Source: Balneolales bacterium (GTDB lineage: Bacteria; Bacteroidota; Rhodothermia; Balneolales; Cyclonatronaceae). Taken from it: a stretch of 64,000 nucleotides of DNA. The DNA lies in NCBI GenBank assembly GCA_020832405.1, contig JAFIET010000005.1, positions 1-64,000 on the forward strand, written 5' to 3'. The first letter of the stretch is position 1; every line of letters starts with the position of its first letter. The notes under the pieces were generated by a model. The model worked only from the letters and a program-made list of their open reading frames with translations, had not been told where the DNA came from and made no database searches. This document shows positions 44,076 to 54,431 of the stretch, piece after piece. Both the position numbers and the translations under genes were made by a program.

Positions 44076-45497
44076 CTATAAAAGCTTTTCCAGGGCTTCC
44101 CGCTGAATTTTACCCATTTCGTTACGCGGTATTCGCTCCGGAAACCTGAATTCGGCAGGTACCATCCATGCCGGCATTTTTTCTTTGAGCCAGCTACGGA
44201 GCTTATCCGGATCAGGTTTGTCGCCCTCAAACACGATCCAGGCAACCAGCTTCTGCCCCCATCGGGCATCCGGCAGTCCGCCTACTACCAGGTCGGCAAT
44301 CCCGTCTATTTCGCTGCGCAGTATGGATTCAACTTCCCCGGGGTTGATGTTTTCCCCTCCGCTTACTACGAGATCAGAGCGCCGCATTTCAATATAAACC
44401 CAGCCGCCGGAGTCTTGCCGTGCGTAATCGCCGGTGCAGAACCAGCCATCAGCATCAAACGAGGCGGGGCTGTTTGCGGGGGCATCGGCGTAGGTATTGA
44501 TCAGCTGTGGTCCCTTTAGCCAAAGCAGGCCGGTTTCTCCTGCCGGTAAAACGGCTCCGTACGCATCCCGGATCTGAACATAATGTCCGGGGTTTGCTTT
44601 GCCACTGCTGCCAAAAGGGGCGTTACCCAGCTCTTTGTAGGGAACACTGATTACATGGGCACAGCTTTCGGTCATACCGTAGCTTTTCATTACAGGTACT
44701 GCGCGGGAGCGGGCTTCTTCGATTAGCGCGTTGGGTGAAGGTCCTCCCCCAAGCAAGATGGCTTTAAAACCGGGATGAACAATCAGGGCTTTTCCGATTT
44801 CAAGCAGTTGGTCAAGCTGTGTGGGTACCATAGAGGCCAGAGTGAGGGATTCATTTCCTGTAAGTTGAGCCAGCATTTCATCGTAACCACACATGCGCGC
44901 ATCAACAATGGAGTTGCCGTTCAGCCACGACCGAAGTACAACTGCTGCGCCGCCAATATGATTGAGCGGCAGGCAAAGCAGCCAAGATTCGAGTCTGTCA
45001 GGGAGCAGGCTGGTTTCCATACTACTGAATGCGGCCTGCATCTGTGCCCGGCGCAGCGCGACAAGCTTGGGCGCGCCGCTGCTTCCTGAAGTAAACAGGT
45101 AGCTGAAAATTGATTCCGGATCATCTGTATAAGACCTTGTTGGAAAGTCGTCGCCGTTGTTTTTAAGATATTCATCCAGAGCCTGCTTCCAGTGGTAGGG
45201 TACCGGGTTAAGCAGGTGTTTTGCACGGGCTGTGATAGTGGCTGATGCGAGTGCGGGTTCAATCCAGTAGGGAACAGAAGCATGCCAGCATGCAGCAATA
45301 AACTCCGGAGCCATGCGGTGATTGGCGGGGAAGCTAAGCGGTTGCTCAGGTTCAGAGCAGTATTGTGTGTGCCAGCGCTTTACGACGGCCGCCATCCGGA
45401 TTACCGTTTCCCGGGTAGAGCGGAGGTCGAGAAGCCCGCCTGTTGCCGCCGAAAAAATAAACGGAACAGGAGGCCGGAAGTTAAACGGTAAATTCAT
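44076..45497 (-). CDS. menE: 2-succinylbenzoate-CoA ligase (menaquinone synthesis)
   Basis: An acyl-adenylate-forming enzyme, 473 residues. The P-loop is LFTSGSSGAPKLVAL; the ATP-binding motif is KSYGMTESC, followed by WLKGPQ and GWFCTGDYA, and a C-terminal Lys in RNEMGKIQ. It makes o-succinylbenzoyl-CoA. The start overlaps menC by 17 bases, and menA-menC-menE form a compact operon, which settles the assignment among related ligases. Confidence 0.92.
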   Translation of the reverse strand: MNLPFNFRPPVPFIFSAATGGLLDLRSTRETVIRMAAVVKRWHTQYCSEPEQPLSFPANHRMAPEFIAACWHASVPYWIEPALASATITARAKHLLNPVPYHWKQALDEYLKNNGDDFPTRSYTDDPESIFSYLFTSGSSGAPKLVALRRAQMQAAFSSMETSLLPDRLESWLLCLPLNHIGGAAVVLRSWLNGNSIVDARMCGYDEMLAQLTGNESLTLASMVPTQLDQLLEIGKALIVHPGFKAILLGGGPSPNALIEEARSRAVPVMKSYGMTESCAHVISVPYKELGNAPFGSSGKANPGHYVQIRDAYGAVLPAGETGLLWLKGPQLINTYADAPANSPASFDADGWFCTGDYARQDSGGWVYIEMRRSDLVVSGGENINPGEVESILRSEIDGIADLVVGGLPDARWGQKLVAWIVFEGDKPDPDKLRSWLKEKMPAWMVPAEFRFPERIPRNEMGKIQREALEKLL

Positions 45498-46560
45498 ATA
45501 GCTTACGTAACACGCTGTAGTTCAGCGATTTAGGGTTTAATAGGGGGGCAATGCCGGCCGTTTCGAACAGCCCGTTAAAAATCGGGTCAGGCTCATTAAG
45601 CGTATCCTGTGAAAGCAGGCTGCCGGTTGAGAGTCCGTGCGCCATAGCTGCGTTATCTGACAGAGCCGCGGCAAGAACGGCGGTATCTCTGCGGGCAAGA
45701 GCGCTGTCGAGAGAAGTGGTGAAAATCATATCCGTGCCCGCTTTTCTTGCAGCATCAGAAATCCGAAGCAGGTTTGTAATGCTGCCGCACAACATAGGTT
45801 TAATAATGAGCACATCAGCCAGCCTGTTACTGAGAATTCGCTGAACATCCGCAGGGGTACGGGCGGATTCATCCGCAGCAAGGGGGATGCTGGTTTGGTT
45901 GCGCAGCCAGGCCATGTGGTGGTCATCATCCGGCTGAACCGGCTGTTCGCAGTACTCAATCGTGAGCGGCTCGAACTTTTGGAGTACTGCTGCTGCTTCT
46001 TTAGGATGCCAGCAGCCATTAGCATCGAGGCGCAGTTTAAGTGCGGGAAAAGTATTCCGGATGGTTTTAAGGGCCGAAAGCAGCTCGTCAGCTTCTCCTA
46101 TAACTTTGTATTTAATGGTTTTGAAGCCATGGGAAACAGCCTGCCTGGTTTTAGATGTAATTTCAACAGCACTGCCCAGGCCAATGGCGGCATTTACGGC
46201 AACGCGGGCAGCCGCAGATTTTCCAAGAACTACAGTAACGGAAGTGTTGCTGTTATGAGCTTTGTGCTTAAGCCAGAGTACAGAGCAGGCAAACTGAAGG
46301 GATGGCGGCATACTATCAGAAAAATCCGGAAGGTCGTGCAGGCTCAAGAATCGGTACCAGCCGGGATTTGAAGACAGATAGACCAGGATATCAGTAAGGT
46401 TTTCGGAGGAGAAGCCGGGAAGAGGCGCGGCTTCTGATGCGAGCAGGCAGCCCTGATCATCCAGCAAAAAAAGCAACCCCTCCCGCGTTTCAAAAATATG
46501 ACCGGCTGTGCGAAAGGGTGTGCGAAAAGGGAGGCTGTATTTAAAGATCGTTAGCTTCAT
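45481..46560 (-). CDS. menC: o-Succinylbenzoate synthase
   Basis: An enolase-superfamily dehydratase, 359 residues. Catalytic Lys pair in GFKTIKYKV, Mg2+ ligands Asp in LRLDANGCW, Glu in YCEQP and Asp/Glu in AADESA, and the second base Lys in IIKPML. The N-terminal capping domain is normal. Stop overlaps menE, and it starts 3 bases after menA's stop. Confidence 0.92.
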   Translation of the reverse strand: MKLTIFKYSLPFRTPFRTAGHIFETREGLLFLLDDQGCLLASEAAPLPGFSSENLTDILVYLSSNPGWYRFLSLHDLPDFSDSMPPSLQFACSVLWLKHKAHNSNTSVTVVLGKSAAARVAVNAAIGLGSAVEITSKTRQAVSHGFKTIKYKVIGEADELLSALKTIRNTFPALKLRLDANGCWHPKEAAAVLQKFEPLTIEYCEQPVQPDDDHHMAWLRNQTSIPLAADESARTPADVQRILSNRLADVLIIKPMLCGSITNLLRISDAARKAGTDMIFTTSLDSALARRDTAVLAAALSDNAAMAHGLSTGSLLSQDTLNEPDPIFNGLFETAGIAPLLNPKSLNYSVLRKLYEFTV

Positions 46561-46563
46561 GCT

Positions 46564-47481
46564 TTATGCACCAAGCACCAAACCGGCTGAAAAAAATATG
46601 CCAAAGGCGGCCATAAACTGTGCGGTTTGTTCGAGGGTTTTGTTGAGGCTTCGCTTGTCGGGTACAATCAGTACGTTGCGGTAGAGAACAGCTGCAGGCA
46701 AAATCAGAGCCATTGGCAGGAGTACTTGCCAGTTATAGCCTTCCTGAACAAAAAAGTGCGGAGGGATGGCAAATGCCAGGGCTAACATTAGGCCGTATTC
46801 GATTTTCAGAGCGCTATCGCCAAAAAGTACGCCGAGGGTCTTTTTGCCGGTAATGCGGTCTTCTTCGGCATCGCGGAGGTTATTGATTACCAGGATATTC
46901 GTGCAAAGAGCACCCGCTGCAATGGAAGCCCAAAAAGCCTGTGCCGACCAGGTAAAGGTGTTGAGATAGTACGTGCCCATCACCGCTACAAAACCAAAAA
47001 AGAGGAAGACAAATACATCGCCTAACCCATTATAGCCCAGTGGAAAAGGGCCGCCCGTGTAAAGAATTCCAAACAAAATGGATAGCAGGCCGATCAGCAG
47101 AATAACCCAGCCGCCGTGCCACACCAGATAGAGGCCCAGCACAAAAGCAGCAGCCATGGTAAGGATTGTTGCACGCAGCATTTTTTCCGGGGCAATAAGC
47201 CCGGCTGAAGTTGCCCTTACGAAGCCGATCCGATTGGTGGTGTCTGCCCCTTTTTTGAAATCGTAGTAGTCGTTTGCAAAGTTGGTGCCAATCTGAATCA
47301 GAAAAGCGCACATCAGAGCTGCGAAGGTGGGCAGGGCAAGAAAGGAATCATGGCTGTAGGCAAGGCTTCCGCCTATCAGTACGGGAACAAAAGCAGCGGC
47401 AAGGGTTTTGGGCCGCATGGCGGCGATCCAAACCGAAAGCTGTGACTGAGGGGGAAGCAGGGCCGAATCGGGTGTGTTCAC
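46564..47481 (-). CDS. menA: 1,4-Dihydroxy-2-naphthoate prenyltransferase
   Basis: Membrane UbiA-family prenyltransferase that attaches the isoprenoid chain, about eight helices, 305 residues. The Asp-rich prenyl-diphosphate site is NFANDYYDFKKGAD and the second is NNLRDAEEDRITGK. It leads the menA-menC-menE operon; the other men genes are outside the window. Menaquinone implies a respiratory chain with which the hydrogenase-derived NADH could connect. Confidence 0.94.
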   Translation of the reverse strand: MNTPDSALLPPQSQLSVWIAAMRPKTLAAAFVPVLIGGSLAYSHDSFLALPTFAALMCAFLIQIGTNFANDYYDFKKGADTTNRIGFVRATSAGLIAPEKMLRATILTMAAAFVLGLYLVWHGGWVILLIGLLSILFGILYTGGPFPLGYNGLGDVFVFLFFGFVAVMGTYYLNTFTWSAQAFWASIAAGALCTNILVINNLRDAEEDRITGKKTLGVLFGDSALKIEYGLMLALAFAIPPHFFVQEGYNWQVLLPMALILPAAVLYRNVLIVPDKRSLNKTLEQTAQFMAAFGIFFSAGLVLGA

Positions 47482-47832
47482 AAAAAAAAGTTGGAATTTG
47501 AACAGTAATTGAAACAGTTGGCTATGGGCATCTGAAAATACTGATTCATCATCAAAATCATTCCCTAAAATGGCAGCTGCCCTGTTTTTAAGCTGAAAGT
47601 GCGGGTTCAGGCTGTAAGCACTTTTTTACTTGCAGAATTAGGGCGTAACGCATCACATCTAATCTAAAAGCGCTTTTTAGTTGTGTTAAGGCTATGTGAC
47701 CTACCAAAGTTTGGGGTTAAACAAATTGGACTTAAAAAAGTATGGCATTTAGGAAAAATTACCTTATTATTGAATCCGAATCAGACCGGTGCAAAGCGCA
47801 ACCGGCCCTCAAAACAAATCCAAGACTATATT
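47482..47832. other. Divergent promoter region of menA and glnN
   Basis: A 351-base region without a supported gene. An open frame runs from 47683 into glnN but the ATG at 47833 is the likely start, so the frame upstream is a leader. A/T-rich stretches near 47700-47790 are promoter-like. No nitrogen-control operator was identified. Confidence 0.45.
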
Positions 47833-50013
47833 ATGAGTAAATCTTTCAAACGATTCGATGCAATAGCTGCTGTAAAATCCCCCGGAAACGGCTCTTTAAG
47901 TGAGAGCGGCAAGGCATTCGACATCCTTGGTATTTTCGGTGAAAATGCACTTCATCTTACTGAATTGAAGGCCCGTCTTCCAAAAACAATCTGGAAGGAA
48001 CTCAAAAAAACGGTCACTGATAATGCACCTTTAAATCCGGATGTGGCCGATGCAGTTGCAGTTGTAATGAAAAACTGGGCTACTGAGCGCGGTGCCACAC
48101 ACTACACTCACTGGTTTCAGCCGCTTACCGGACATACTGCTGAAAAGCACGACAGCTTTATTACGCCTAATCAGGGTGGCGGTGCTGTAGCCGAGTTTTC
48201 AGGCAAAGAACTGATTCAGGGTGAGCCGGATGCCTCAAGTTTCCCGAGCGGCGGCCTGCGCCCCACTTTTGAAGCACGTGGTTATACCGCCTGGGATCCT
48301 ACTTCCCCGGCCTTCATCATGGAAAATGAAAACGGTGCAACCCTTTGCATTCCTACGGCTTTTGTTTCCTGGAAAGGTGAAGCTCTCGACCACAAAACCC
48401 CGCTGCTGCGTTCGGTTGAAGCTCTGAACAAAGCCGGCTTACGCGCCCTTGAGTATTTCGGTATTGAGGCTACACGCGTTACTTCTACCGTAGGTGCAGA
48501 ACAGGAGTACTTCCTCATCGATAAGGAATTTTTCTATCGCCGTCCGGATCTCGTGATGGCCGGCCGCTCTCTTTTTGGTGCCGTTCCGCCTAAAGGTCAG
48601 GAGCTCGACGACCACTACTTCGGGTCTATTCAGGATCGTGTGCTTTCCTACATGCTTGATGTGGAAAAAGAACTTTACCGACTCGGAGTTCCTGTTAAAA
48701 CACGCCATAATGAAGTAGCCCCGGGCCAGTATGAGATTGCCCCGATTTTTGAAACCGCCAACGTAGCGGCTGACCATCAGCAGCTTACCATGATTGTGCT
48801 TCGTAAGATAGCCCGGAAGTATGACCTGGTTTGTATCATGCATGAGAAACCTTTTGCCGGCCTGAATGGAAGCGGCAAGCACACCAACTGGTCTGTAAGT
48901 ACTTCTGACGGATTAAACCTGATGGAGCCGGGTAACGACCCGCATTCGAATATGCTGTTCCTGTTTTTCTGTACCGCTGTTATTTCAGCAGTAAGCAAAC
49001 ATCAGGATTTGCTCCGGGCTGTTATAGCCTCAGCAGGCAATGATCATCGCCTCGGTGCGAATGAAGCACCTCCTGCCATAATCTCAATTTTTCTGGGCGA
49101 TCAGCTCGACGATATCTACAATCAGATTAAATCTGGTGAGCTGAAGTCGTCTAAGAAAGGTGGGCTGCTTGGCCTCGGAACCCCTGTATTGCCGCCGCTG
49201 CCAAAACATGCCGGCGACCGAAACAGAACCTCTCCCTTTGCCTTCACCGGCAATAAGTTTGAGTTTCGTGCAGTAGGTTCAGCTCAATCGATCTCACTGC
49301 CGGTTACAGTGCTGAATACGGTTATGGCCGAAGCCGTAGACTATATGTGTGACCTGCTCGATGAGCAGCTCAAGAGCGCTGATTTTGAGTCGGCACTCAA
49401 AGTTGTACTCACAAACGTGACGAACGAGCATCATGCCATCCTCTTTAACGGCGACGGCTACTCAGAAGAGTGGCAGGTAGAAGCAGCCAAACGCGGCCTG
49501 CTTAACCTGAAAACCACTATGGATGCCCTGCCATACCTTAAGAGCAGCAAAAATGCAGCCCTGTTTGAAAAGTACAATGTGCTCAGCCCGGCCGAGCTCG
49601 AATCCCGTTTTGAAATTTTTGTGGATCAGTACTTCAAGGGTATCAACATTGAAGGTGAAACAACCGCATCAATGGTTCAGACCATGGTAATCCCGGCTAT
49701 TATCCGTTACCTGAATGAGCTTGCCGCTACCCTTGACCGCGGCGAGAAGCTTGGTTTTACGATTTCCGGTACTAAGCGCGTAGCAGATCATCTTGCTAAA
49801 GAGCTTGATGCCCTTATCGAAGCCAATGAAAAGCTTATGGAGCAAAATGCAGAACTCGGCGGCGAAACCGAGGTTGAGAAGGCTGAGCATATGCGGACTA
49901 ACATCATCCCTGCGATGAACAAGGTGCGCGAGATTGCCGACCGCCTCGAGCGTTACGTAGCCGACGATTACTGGCCAATGCCTACCTACAAAGACATGCT
50001 GTTTATAAAGTAA
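47833..50013 (+). CDS. glnN: Glutamine synthetase type III
   Basis: Assimilates ammonia into glutamine. At 726 residues it is the large GSIII, not the 470-residue GSI. Characteristic blocks: [36 protein letters not shown] (metal-binding Glu region), [19 protein letters not shown] (the flap and ATP region) and [15 protein letters not shown]. The start at ATG 47833 ([11 protein letters not shown]) gives the family length; the upstream open stretch would add 50 unconserved residues. Strong terminator follows. Confidence 0.95.
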   Translation: MSKSFKRFDAIAAVKSPGNGSLSESGKAFDILGIFGENALHLTELKARLPKTIWKELKKTVTDNAPLNPDVADAVAVVMKNWATERGATHYTHWFQPLTGHTAEKHDSFITPNQGGGAVAEFSGKELIQGEPDASSFPSGGLRPTFEARGYTAWDPTSPAFIMENENGATLCIPTAFVSWKGEALDHKTPLLRSVEALNKAGLRALEYFGIEATRVTSTVGAEQEYFLIDKEFFYRRPDLVMAGRSLFGAVPPKGQELDDHYFGSIQDRVLSYMLDVEKELYRLGVPVKTRHNEVAPGQYEIAPIFETANVAADHQQLTMIVLRKIARKYDLVCIMHEKPFAGLNGSGKHTNWSVSTSDGLNLMEPGNDPHSNMLFLFFCTAVISAVSKHQDLLRAVIASAGNDHRLGANEAPPAIISIFLGDQLDDIYNQIKSGELKSSKKGGLLGLGTPVLPPLPKHAGDRNRTSPFAFTGNKFEFRAVGSAQSISLPVTVLNTVMAEAVDYMCDLLDEQLKSADFESALKVVLTNVTNEHHAILFNGDGYSEEWQVEAAKRGLLNLKTTMDALPYLKSSKNAALFEKYNVLSPAELESRFEIFVDQYFKGINIEGETTASMVQTMVIPAIIRYLNELAATLDRGEKLGFTISGTKRVADHLAKELDALIEANEKLMEQNAELGGETEVEKAEHMRTNIIPAMNKVREIADRLERYVADDYWPMPTYKDMLFIK

Positions 50014-50040
50014 GCAGCATCTGCAAGGCAGTGTTTTTAT

Positions 50041-50077
50041 AAAAAGGCGGCTTCCGTTCGGGAGGCCGCCTTTTTTT
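50041..50077 (+). terminator. Rho-independent terminator of glnN
   Basis: AAAAAGGCGGCTTCC pairs with GGAGGCCGCCTTTTT around GTTCG, with one T-G wobble, and the T run continues. Confidence 0.9.
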
Positions 50078-50235
50078 GTGAGATTTGTAACAAAAAATCG
50101 CATAATAGTTGCGTAATTGCATTAAATTATTATAATGCACTATCATAACCCAATGGATTGCTCTGTAATCCGTTGGCCTTCCATAAATAAAATCGTTTTC
50201 TATCGATCATTCGTTACAGCCCTCCCCCTAAATAA

Positions 50236-53200
50236 ATGCCCCTCCGCTTTTACACACAACCAGCTGTGGTTGCTGTGATGCTTTTGCTGATGCTGTTACA
50301 GGTCAATGTGCTGCGTGCCCATGGTTCGGGAAACGTATCCTATGCTTTCAATGATACCCAACAGCAGGCAGAACAGGTTCAGCAACCCGAAGCCGCAGCC
50401 CCCGTGCCGCAGTTTAGTCTTGCGCCCGGTTTTTATACCGAGCCTATCAGCCTGTTCATCTCTTCCGGAGGGCAGGCTGTAATTCGTTATACAACCGATG
50501 GGAGCGAGCCCGATGAAAACAGCCCGATATTCGACGGGCCGTTGCTGTTGGGTTCAAGGGTCGGAGAGCCGAATGATATTTCAATGATTCCAACCAACAA
50601 CATCGACCCGGCACACGATCAGTACAACGAAGCCTGGCAGCCTCCATTTGGTGAAGTCTTTAAAATCCACACCATCAGAGCACGTGCCTATATTGAAGGT
50701 ATGCAGCCGGGTGAGGTGATCACGGGGAGTTTTATCATTGATGAAGCGGGCCTCAGCCGGTACAGCATGCCGGTTATTTCCATTACTTCGCACAGGGATA
50801 ATTTTTTTGATAATGAAATCGGAATCTATGTGCCCGGCAATAACCTGAATTACAATCAGCGCGGGCGGGAATGGGAGCGGCCCGCATGGATTGAGTTTTT
50901 TGAGGATGACGGCTCACTTGCTTTTTCGCAGGGTATTGGTGTGCGAATACACGGCGGCACAAGCCGCAGCAGGCCCCGCAAATCACTCCGTTTGTATGCC
51001 CGCTCTGATTACGGAACCTCCTGGATTAACCATCAGATATTTCCTGACAAACCAATCGGGCAGTTTAAGCGGCTGCTGCTCCGAAACAGCGGTAACGACT
51101 GGGACGGAGCTATCTTTCGGGACAGCTTCATGCAGTCGCTCATACGGGGCCTTGAGGTTGATATGCAGCACTCACGCCCGGCCATCGTATTTATTAACGG
51201 GGAATACTGGGGCGTGCACAATATCCGCGACCGGCTTGATGAGCGCTATCTTGAAACCCATTACAGTTTAGATTCGGGAAATCAGGAAAGCTTCACGATT
51301 GCTGAAAACAACTCCGTTTTTGACAGCGGAAACCCAGAGGGCCTCACGCACTACAATCAAATGAGGTCATTCCTCAATAATCCCGGTGTAGCAAATAATG
51401 CCAATTTTGAAGAGCTCCGCAACCGTATGGATGTGGAAAACTTCACCGATTACTTTCTGGCACAGGTTTATTTCCGCAATACAGACTGGCCGGGAAACAA
51501 TAAACAATACTGGCGCGGAACAAACAGTACGCTTCCGGAAGGTGAACCCGGTGCTGACGGGCGCTGGCGATGGATGATGTTTGATACTGATTTTGGTTTT
51601 GGGCTTGATTTCAACTATGTAGAGGGTTATCAGGAGGGTCCGGCACATAACACCCTTGCATTTGCTCTGCAGGATAACGGACCCGGATGGCCAAATCCGC
51701 CATGGGCAACCTTCATCCCGCGGCAGCTGCTTCAAAACCAGCAATACCGGCGTCAGTTTATCAACCGGGCGGCAGATTTGCTGAACACGGTTTTCAGCCC
51801 TGAGTACGTACAGACCCGGCTGGATTCACTTGAGGCCATGTATCTGCCTGAAATTCAGGAACACATCAACCGCTGGAGGCGCCCGGTTTCGGAGGAAACA
51901 TGGCAGCAGCATATTCAGGTAATGCGTGATTTTGCCGCTGAACGCCCTGATTTTCTCCGGCAGCACATCCGGCAGCAGTTCAACCTGTCATCGGCTCCGG
52001 CACAAATCACCCTTGATGTAAGCGATCCTGCGCACGGGTACATCCGTATCAATCAAACGGAAATCAGACAGGGCACGCCGGGTATTAGCGCTCAGCCCTA
52101 CCCCTGGTCGGGTACCTACTTTAGTGGTGTATCAGTAATACTCGAAGCGGTTGCCCGAACAGGCTATGTTTTTTCAGAATGGACTGGAAGCGTTTCTTCA
52201 ACCGATTCCGCTATCGTTGTATCACCGCAGCAGGCTACCAACCTGACGGCTGTTTTTGTTCCGCAGGATGACGACGGAGCTGAGCCACCTATTGATCCTT
52301 GGCACATGGTTCAGGGTGATTTTACGTTCAGCAGCTGGAGTGCAACCGAACAGGCCGGTACTTACCCCGCTCATATGATGTTCTATCAGGCTACCGTTGC
52401 CGATCCTACCCTTACATCTGAGTTTAATGAAGCCTGGACCCTTCCCTATAACCTCTCAAACCGCAGCCGCTTAAATGGCCTTGGTGATCAAGGGCTCGGG
52501 TTTATTAATACAGCTAACGCGCAGGAAGAGGGCGGCGGCTGGCTGGGTGCAGCAGTCGTGGGGCTGAACACATCAGGTACTGCACAGCTATATGCCGGTT
52601 GGAGAGGCGGTACCGTATTGCCGAATTCACGAGTCTATAACATTCGCTTGCAGTATCGCATCAGCCCGAATGATAATTTTGAGGATGTTTTGGACAGCAA
52701 TGGTGAACCGGTACAGTACGAGCGGAACAGTTCAGCAGGCCACAGTTCCTATATAGGCCCAGTAGAACTGCCTCAGGCAATACTCAACCGCAGCTATGCG
52801 GAATTACGTTGGGTATATTACTACACCGGCGTTCGCCTCGATAGTGAAAGCGGACAGCGCAGCAAGCTGAGGCTGGCAGACATCCGCATATCGGCAGAAC
52901 CTTTTGAAGTGAATGAGCCACTGCAGTTTGCGCAGCTGAGCCCAACAGCTCAAACCGGTTTTTCTTTGAAGCCTTTCGAAGTAATTGTGTTTGATGCAAG
53001 CGGTAATGAGGATTCCGGTTTTAACGGCACTATAACACTCAGCAAGGCTGATGGCCCCGGAGAGCTAACCGGAAACCTTACAGTAAGTGCATCAGCCGGC
53101 CGCGCGCAGTTTAACGGAATCAGTTTTACACAGCCTGGTATTTATAGGCTACAGGCTGCCTCCGAAACCCATAGTGTTATAAGTGAACCGCTTCGGGTGG

Positions 53201-54330
53201 CAGCGCTCACAGAAGTAATAATGCCTGCCTTCATGCAGGGAGCGCAGCCTGAAAATAATGACCGCATCCCTTTTGCCTATCGGCTGAAGCTCGAAGGTCT
53301 GAAGCCTAATGCAACGTACCGCTTCGCCAATCGGGTGATTGATGATGAGGATGACTATCACCAAAACGGAGCCGGAAACATGATATTTGCCGGCAATGAT
53401 GCATCCTCGTTTATCCGTACCACCTCCTCCCCTGATTTTAGCCAGGCCGCTTTCGAAACGGGTCATTATACCTTTACAACCAACGGTGAAGGTCAGTATG
53501 AGGGTTGGTTTATTACGGAACCAAGTGGAAACAGGCGGTTTACACCCGGCGGTATTCTTCGCATTCGCCTGATGCTTAATGATGGCGAAGGTGGCAGCGG
53601 CGTGCATCATGTGCTTGATACAACCTCTGATATCCGGGTGCTGTCGTTCGGGCAGGAAGCTGATCAGGCTACGGGAGTAGCCGCTTTTTCTAATGCTGTA
53701 CCCGGTAATTTTGTGGTAATTTATGATGATGAAACCGGTGCTGACCGCCCTGTTTATACGACTTTTGTGCAACAGTCTGGTATTCAGTTTGATGACCGCT
53801 ATGCCGCTTTCTTCCGGGAGTGGGTAGAAACTACTGACGGCGGATGGGCAGTAATGCTGCCAAACGATTTCCCGTTTGGCATTAGGCGTGTTGAGGAACG
53901 CTCCCTGCTTGACGGCCACGAAATTGAGGTACTCACCAGTCCGGATGGTGTTTGGGCAGAAGGCATTTCTACGGTAAATCCATCAGGCGGAGGCAGTTTT
54001 CCCATTATTCTGGATTTACTTACACCGGTTTCGGCGCCCGGAACAGACACGGAGATGGCAGCTGAATTTGTGCTTTATCAAAACTACCCCAATCCGTTTA
54101 ATCCGGCTACCCAAATCACATACTCGATTCCGGAGCCAACTCATGTACGACTTGATGTCTTCAGTGTGAATGGGCAGCTGGTAACGACCCTCCAAAACGG
54201 CATGCAAAGTGCCGGTACACATACTGTTACATTTGATGCACGAAACTTCCCCATTGCCAGCGGGGTCTATCTCTATCGGGTAGAAGCCGGCAGCTTTGTG
54301 CAGGTAAAAAAAATGCTGCTTGTGAAATAA
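50236..54330 (+). CDS. Large secreted CotH-domain protein with T9SS type-A sorting domain
   Basis: 1364 residues. Signal peptide (about 1-28, hydrophobic VVAVMLLLMLLQV). About 55-105: chitobiase/hexosaminidase C-terminal-like beta domain (RYTTDGSEPDE). About 230-560: CotH kinase-like domain (GVRIHGGTSRSRPRKSLRL, RNSGNDWDGAIFRD, YWGVHNIRDRLDERY, MMFDTDFGFGLDF). About 640-680: InlB-type beta-repeat (GYVFSEWTGSV). About 890-990: Ig-like (VFDASGNEDSGFNGTITLS). 1278-1364: T9SS sorting domain (YQNYPNPFNPATQITYSIPE ... GVYLYRVEAG). It should cross the outer membrane by T9SS and be anchored or released. CotH proteins include spore-coat kinases; activity here is unproven. Its promoter region has a 7-bp inverted repeat at 50118-50139. 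Confidence 0.9.
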   Translation: MPLRFYTQPAVVAVMLLLMLLQVNVLRAHGSGNVSYAFNDTQQQAEQVQQPEAAAPVPQFSLAPGFYTEPISLFISSGGQAVIRYTTDGSEPDENSPIFDGPLLLGSRVGEPNDISMIPTNNIDPAHDQYNEAWQPPFGEVFKIHTIRARAYIEGMQPGEVITGSFIIDEAGLSRYSMPVISITSHRDNFFDNEIGIYVPGNNLNYNQRGREWERPAWIEFFEDDGSLAFSQGIGVRIHGGTSRSRPRKSLRLYARSDYGTSWINHQIFPDKPIGQFKRLLLRNSGNDWDGAIFRDSFMQSLIRGLEVDMQHSRPAIVFINGEYWGVHNIRDRLDERYLETHYSLDSGNQESFTIAENNSVFDSGNPEGLTHYNQMRSFLNNPGVANNANFEELRNRMDVENFTDYFLAQVYFRNTDWPGNNKQYWRGTNSTLPEGEPGADGRWRWMMFDTDFGFGLDFNYVEGYQEGPAHNTLAFALQDNGPGWPNPPWATFIPRQLLQNQQYRRQFINRAADLLNTVFSPEYVQTRLDSLEAMYLPEIQEHINRWRRPVSEETWQQHIQVMRDFAAERPDFLRQHIRQQFNLSSAPAQITLDVSDPAHGYIRINQTEIRQGTPGISAQPYPWSGTYFSGVSVILEAVARTGYVFSEWTGSVSSTDSAIVVSPQQATNLTAVFVPQDDDGAEPPIDPWHMVQGDFTFSSWSATEQAGTYPAHMMFYQATVADPTLTSEFNEAWTLPYNLSNRSRLNGLGDQGLGFINTANAQEEGGGWLGAAVVGLNTSGTAQLYAGWRGGTVLPNSRVYNIRLQYRISPNDNFEDVLDSNGEPVQYERNSSAGHSSYIGPVELPQAILNRSYAELRWVYYYTGVRLDSESGQRSKLRLADIRISAEPFEVNEPLQFAQLSPTAQTGFSLKPFEVIVFDASGNEDSGFNGTITLSKADGPGELTGNLTVSASAGRAQFNGISFTQPGIYRLQAASETHSVISEPLRVAALTEVIMPAFMQGAQPENNDRIPFAYRLKLEGLKPNATYRFANRVIDDEDDYHQNGAGNMIFAGNDASSFIRTTSSPDFSQAAFETGHYTFTTNGEGQYEGWFITEPSGNRRFTPGGILRIRLMLNDGEGGSGVHHVLDTTSDIRVLSFGQEADQATGVAAFSNAVPGNFVVIYDDETGADRPVYTTFVQQSGIQFDDRYAAFFREWVETTDGGWAVMLPNDFPFGIRRVEERSLLDGHEIEVLTSPDGVWAEGISTVNPSGGGSFPIILDLLTPVSAPGTDTEMAAEFVLYQNYPNPFNPATQITYSIPEPTHVRLDVFSVNGQLVTTLQNGMQSAGTHTVTFDARNFPIASGVYLYRVEAGSFVQVKKMLLVK

Positions 54331-54431
54331 GCCCGCAGCTGAACCCTGCCGGATTTGGAAAAGCAAGTTAATCGGGGCATATTCGGCCTGGAAACTACCC
54401 AACTATAGCCGTTAACCAAGCAAATACCAAA

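Noticed and set aside
47683-47832. Longer start for glutamine synthetase
   Set aside because: The 50 extra codons are unlike GSIII sequences and ATG 47833 gives the usual start and length.
53149-53919. A 256-codon minus-strand frame inside the CotH protein gene
   Set aside because: The plus frame runs unbroken for 1364 codons with recognised domains on both sides of it.
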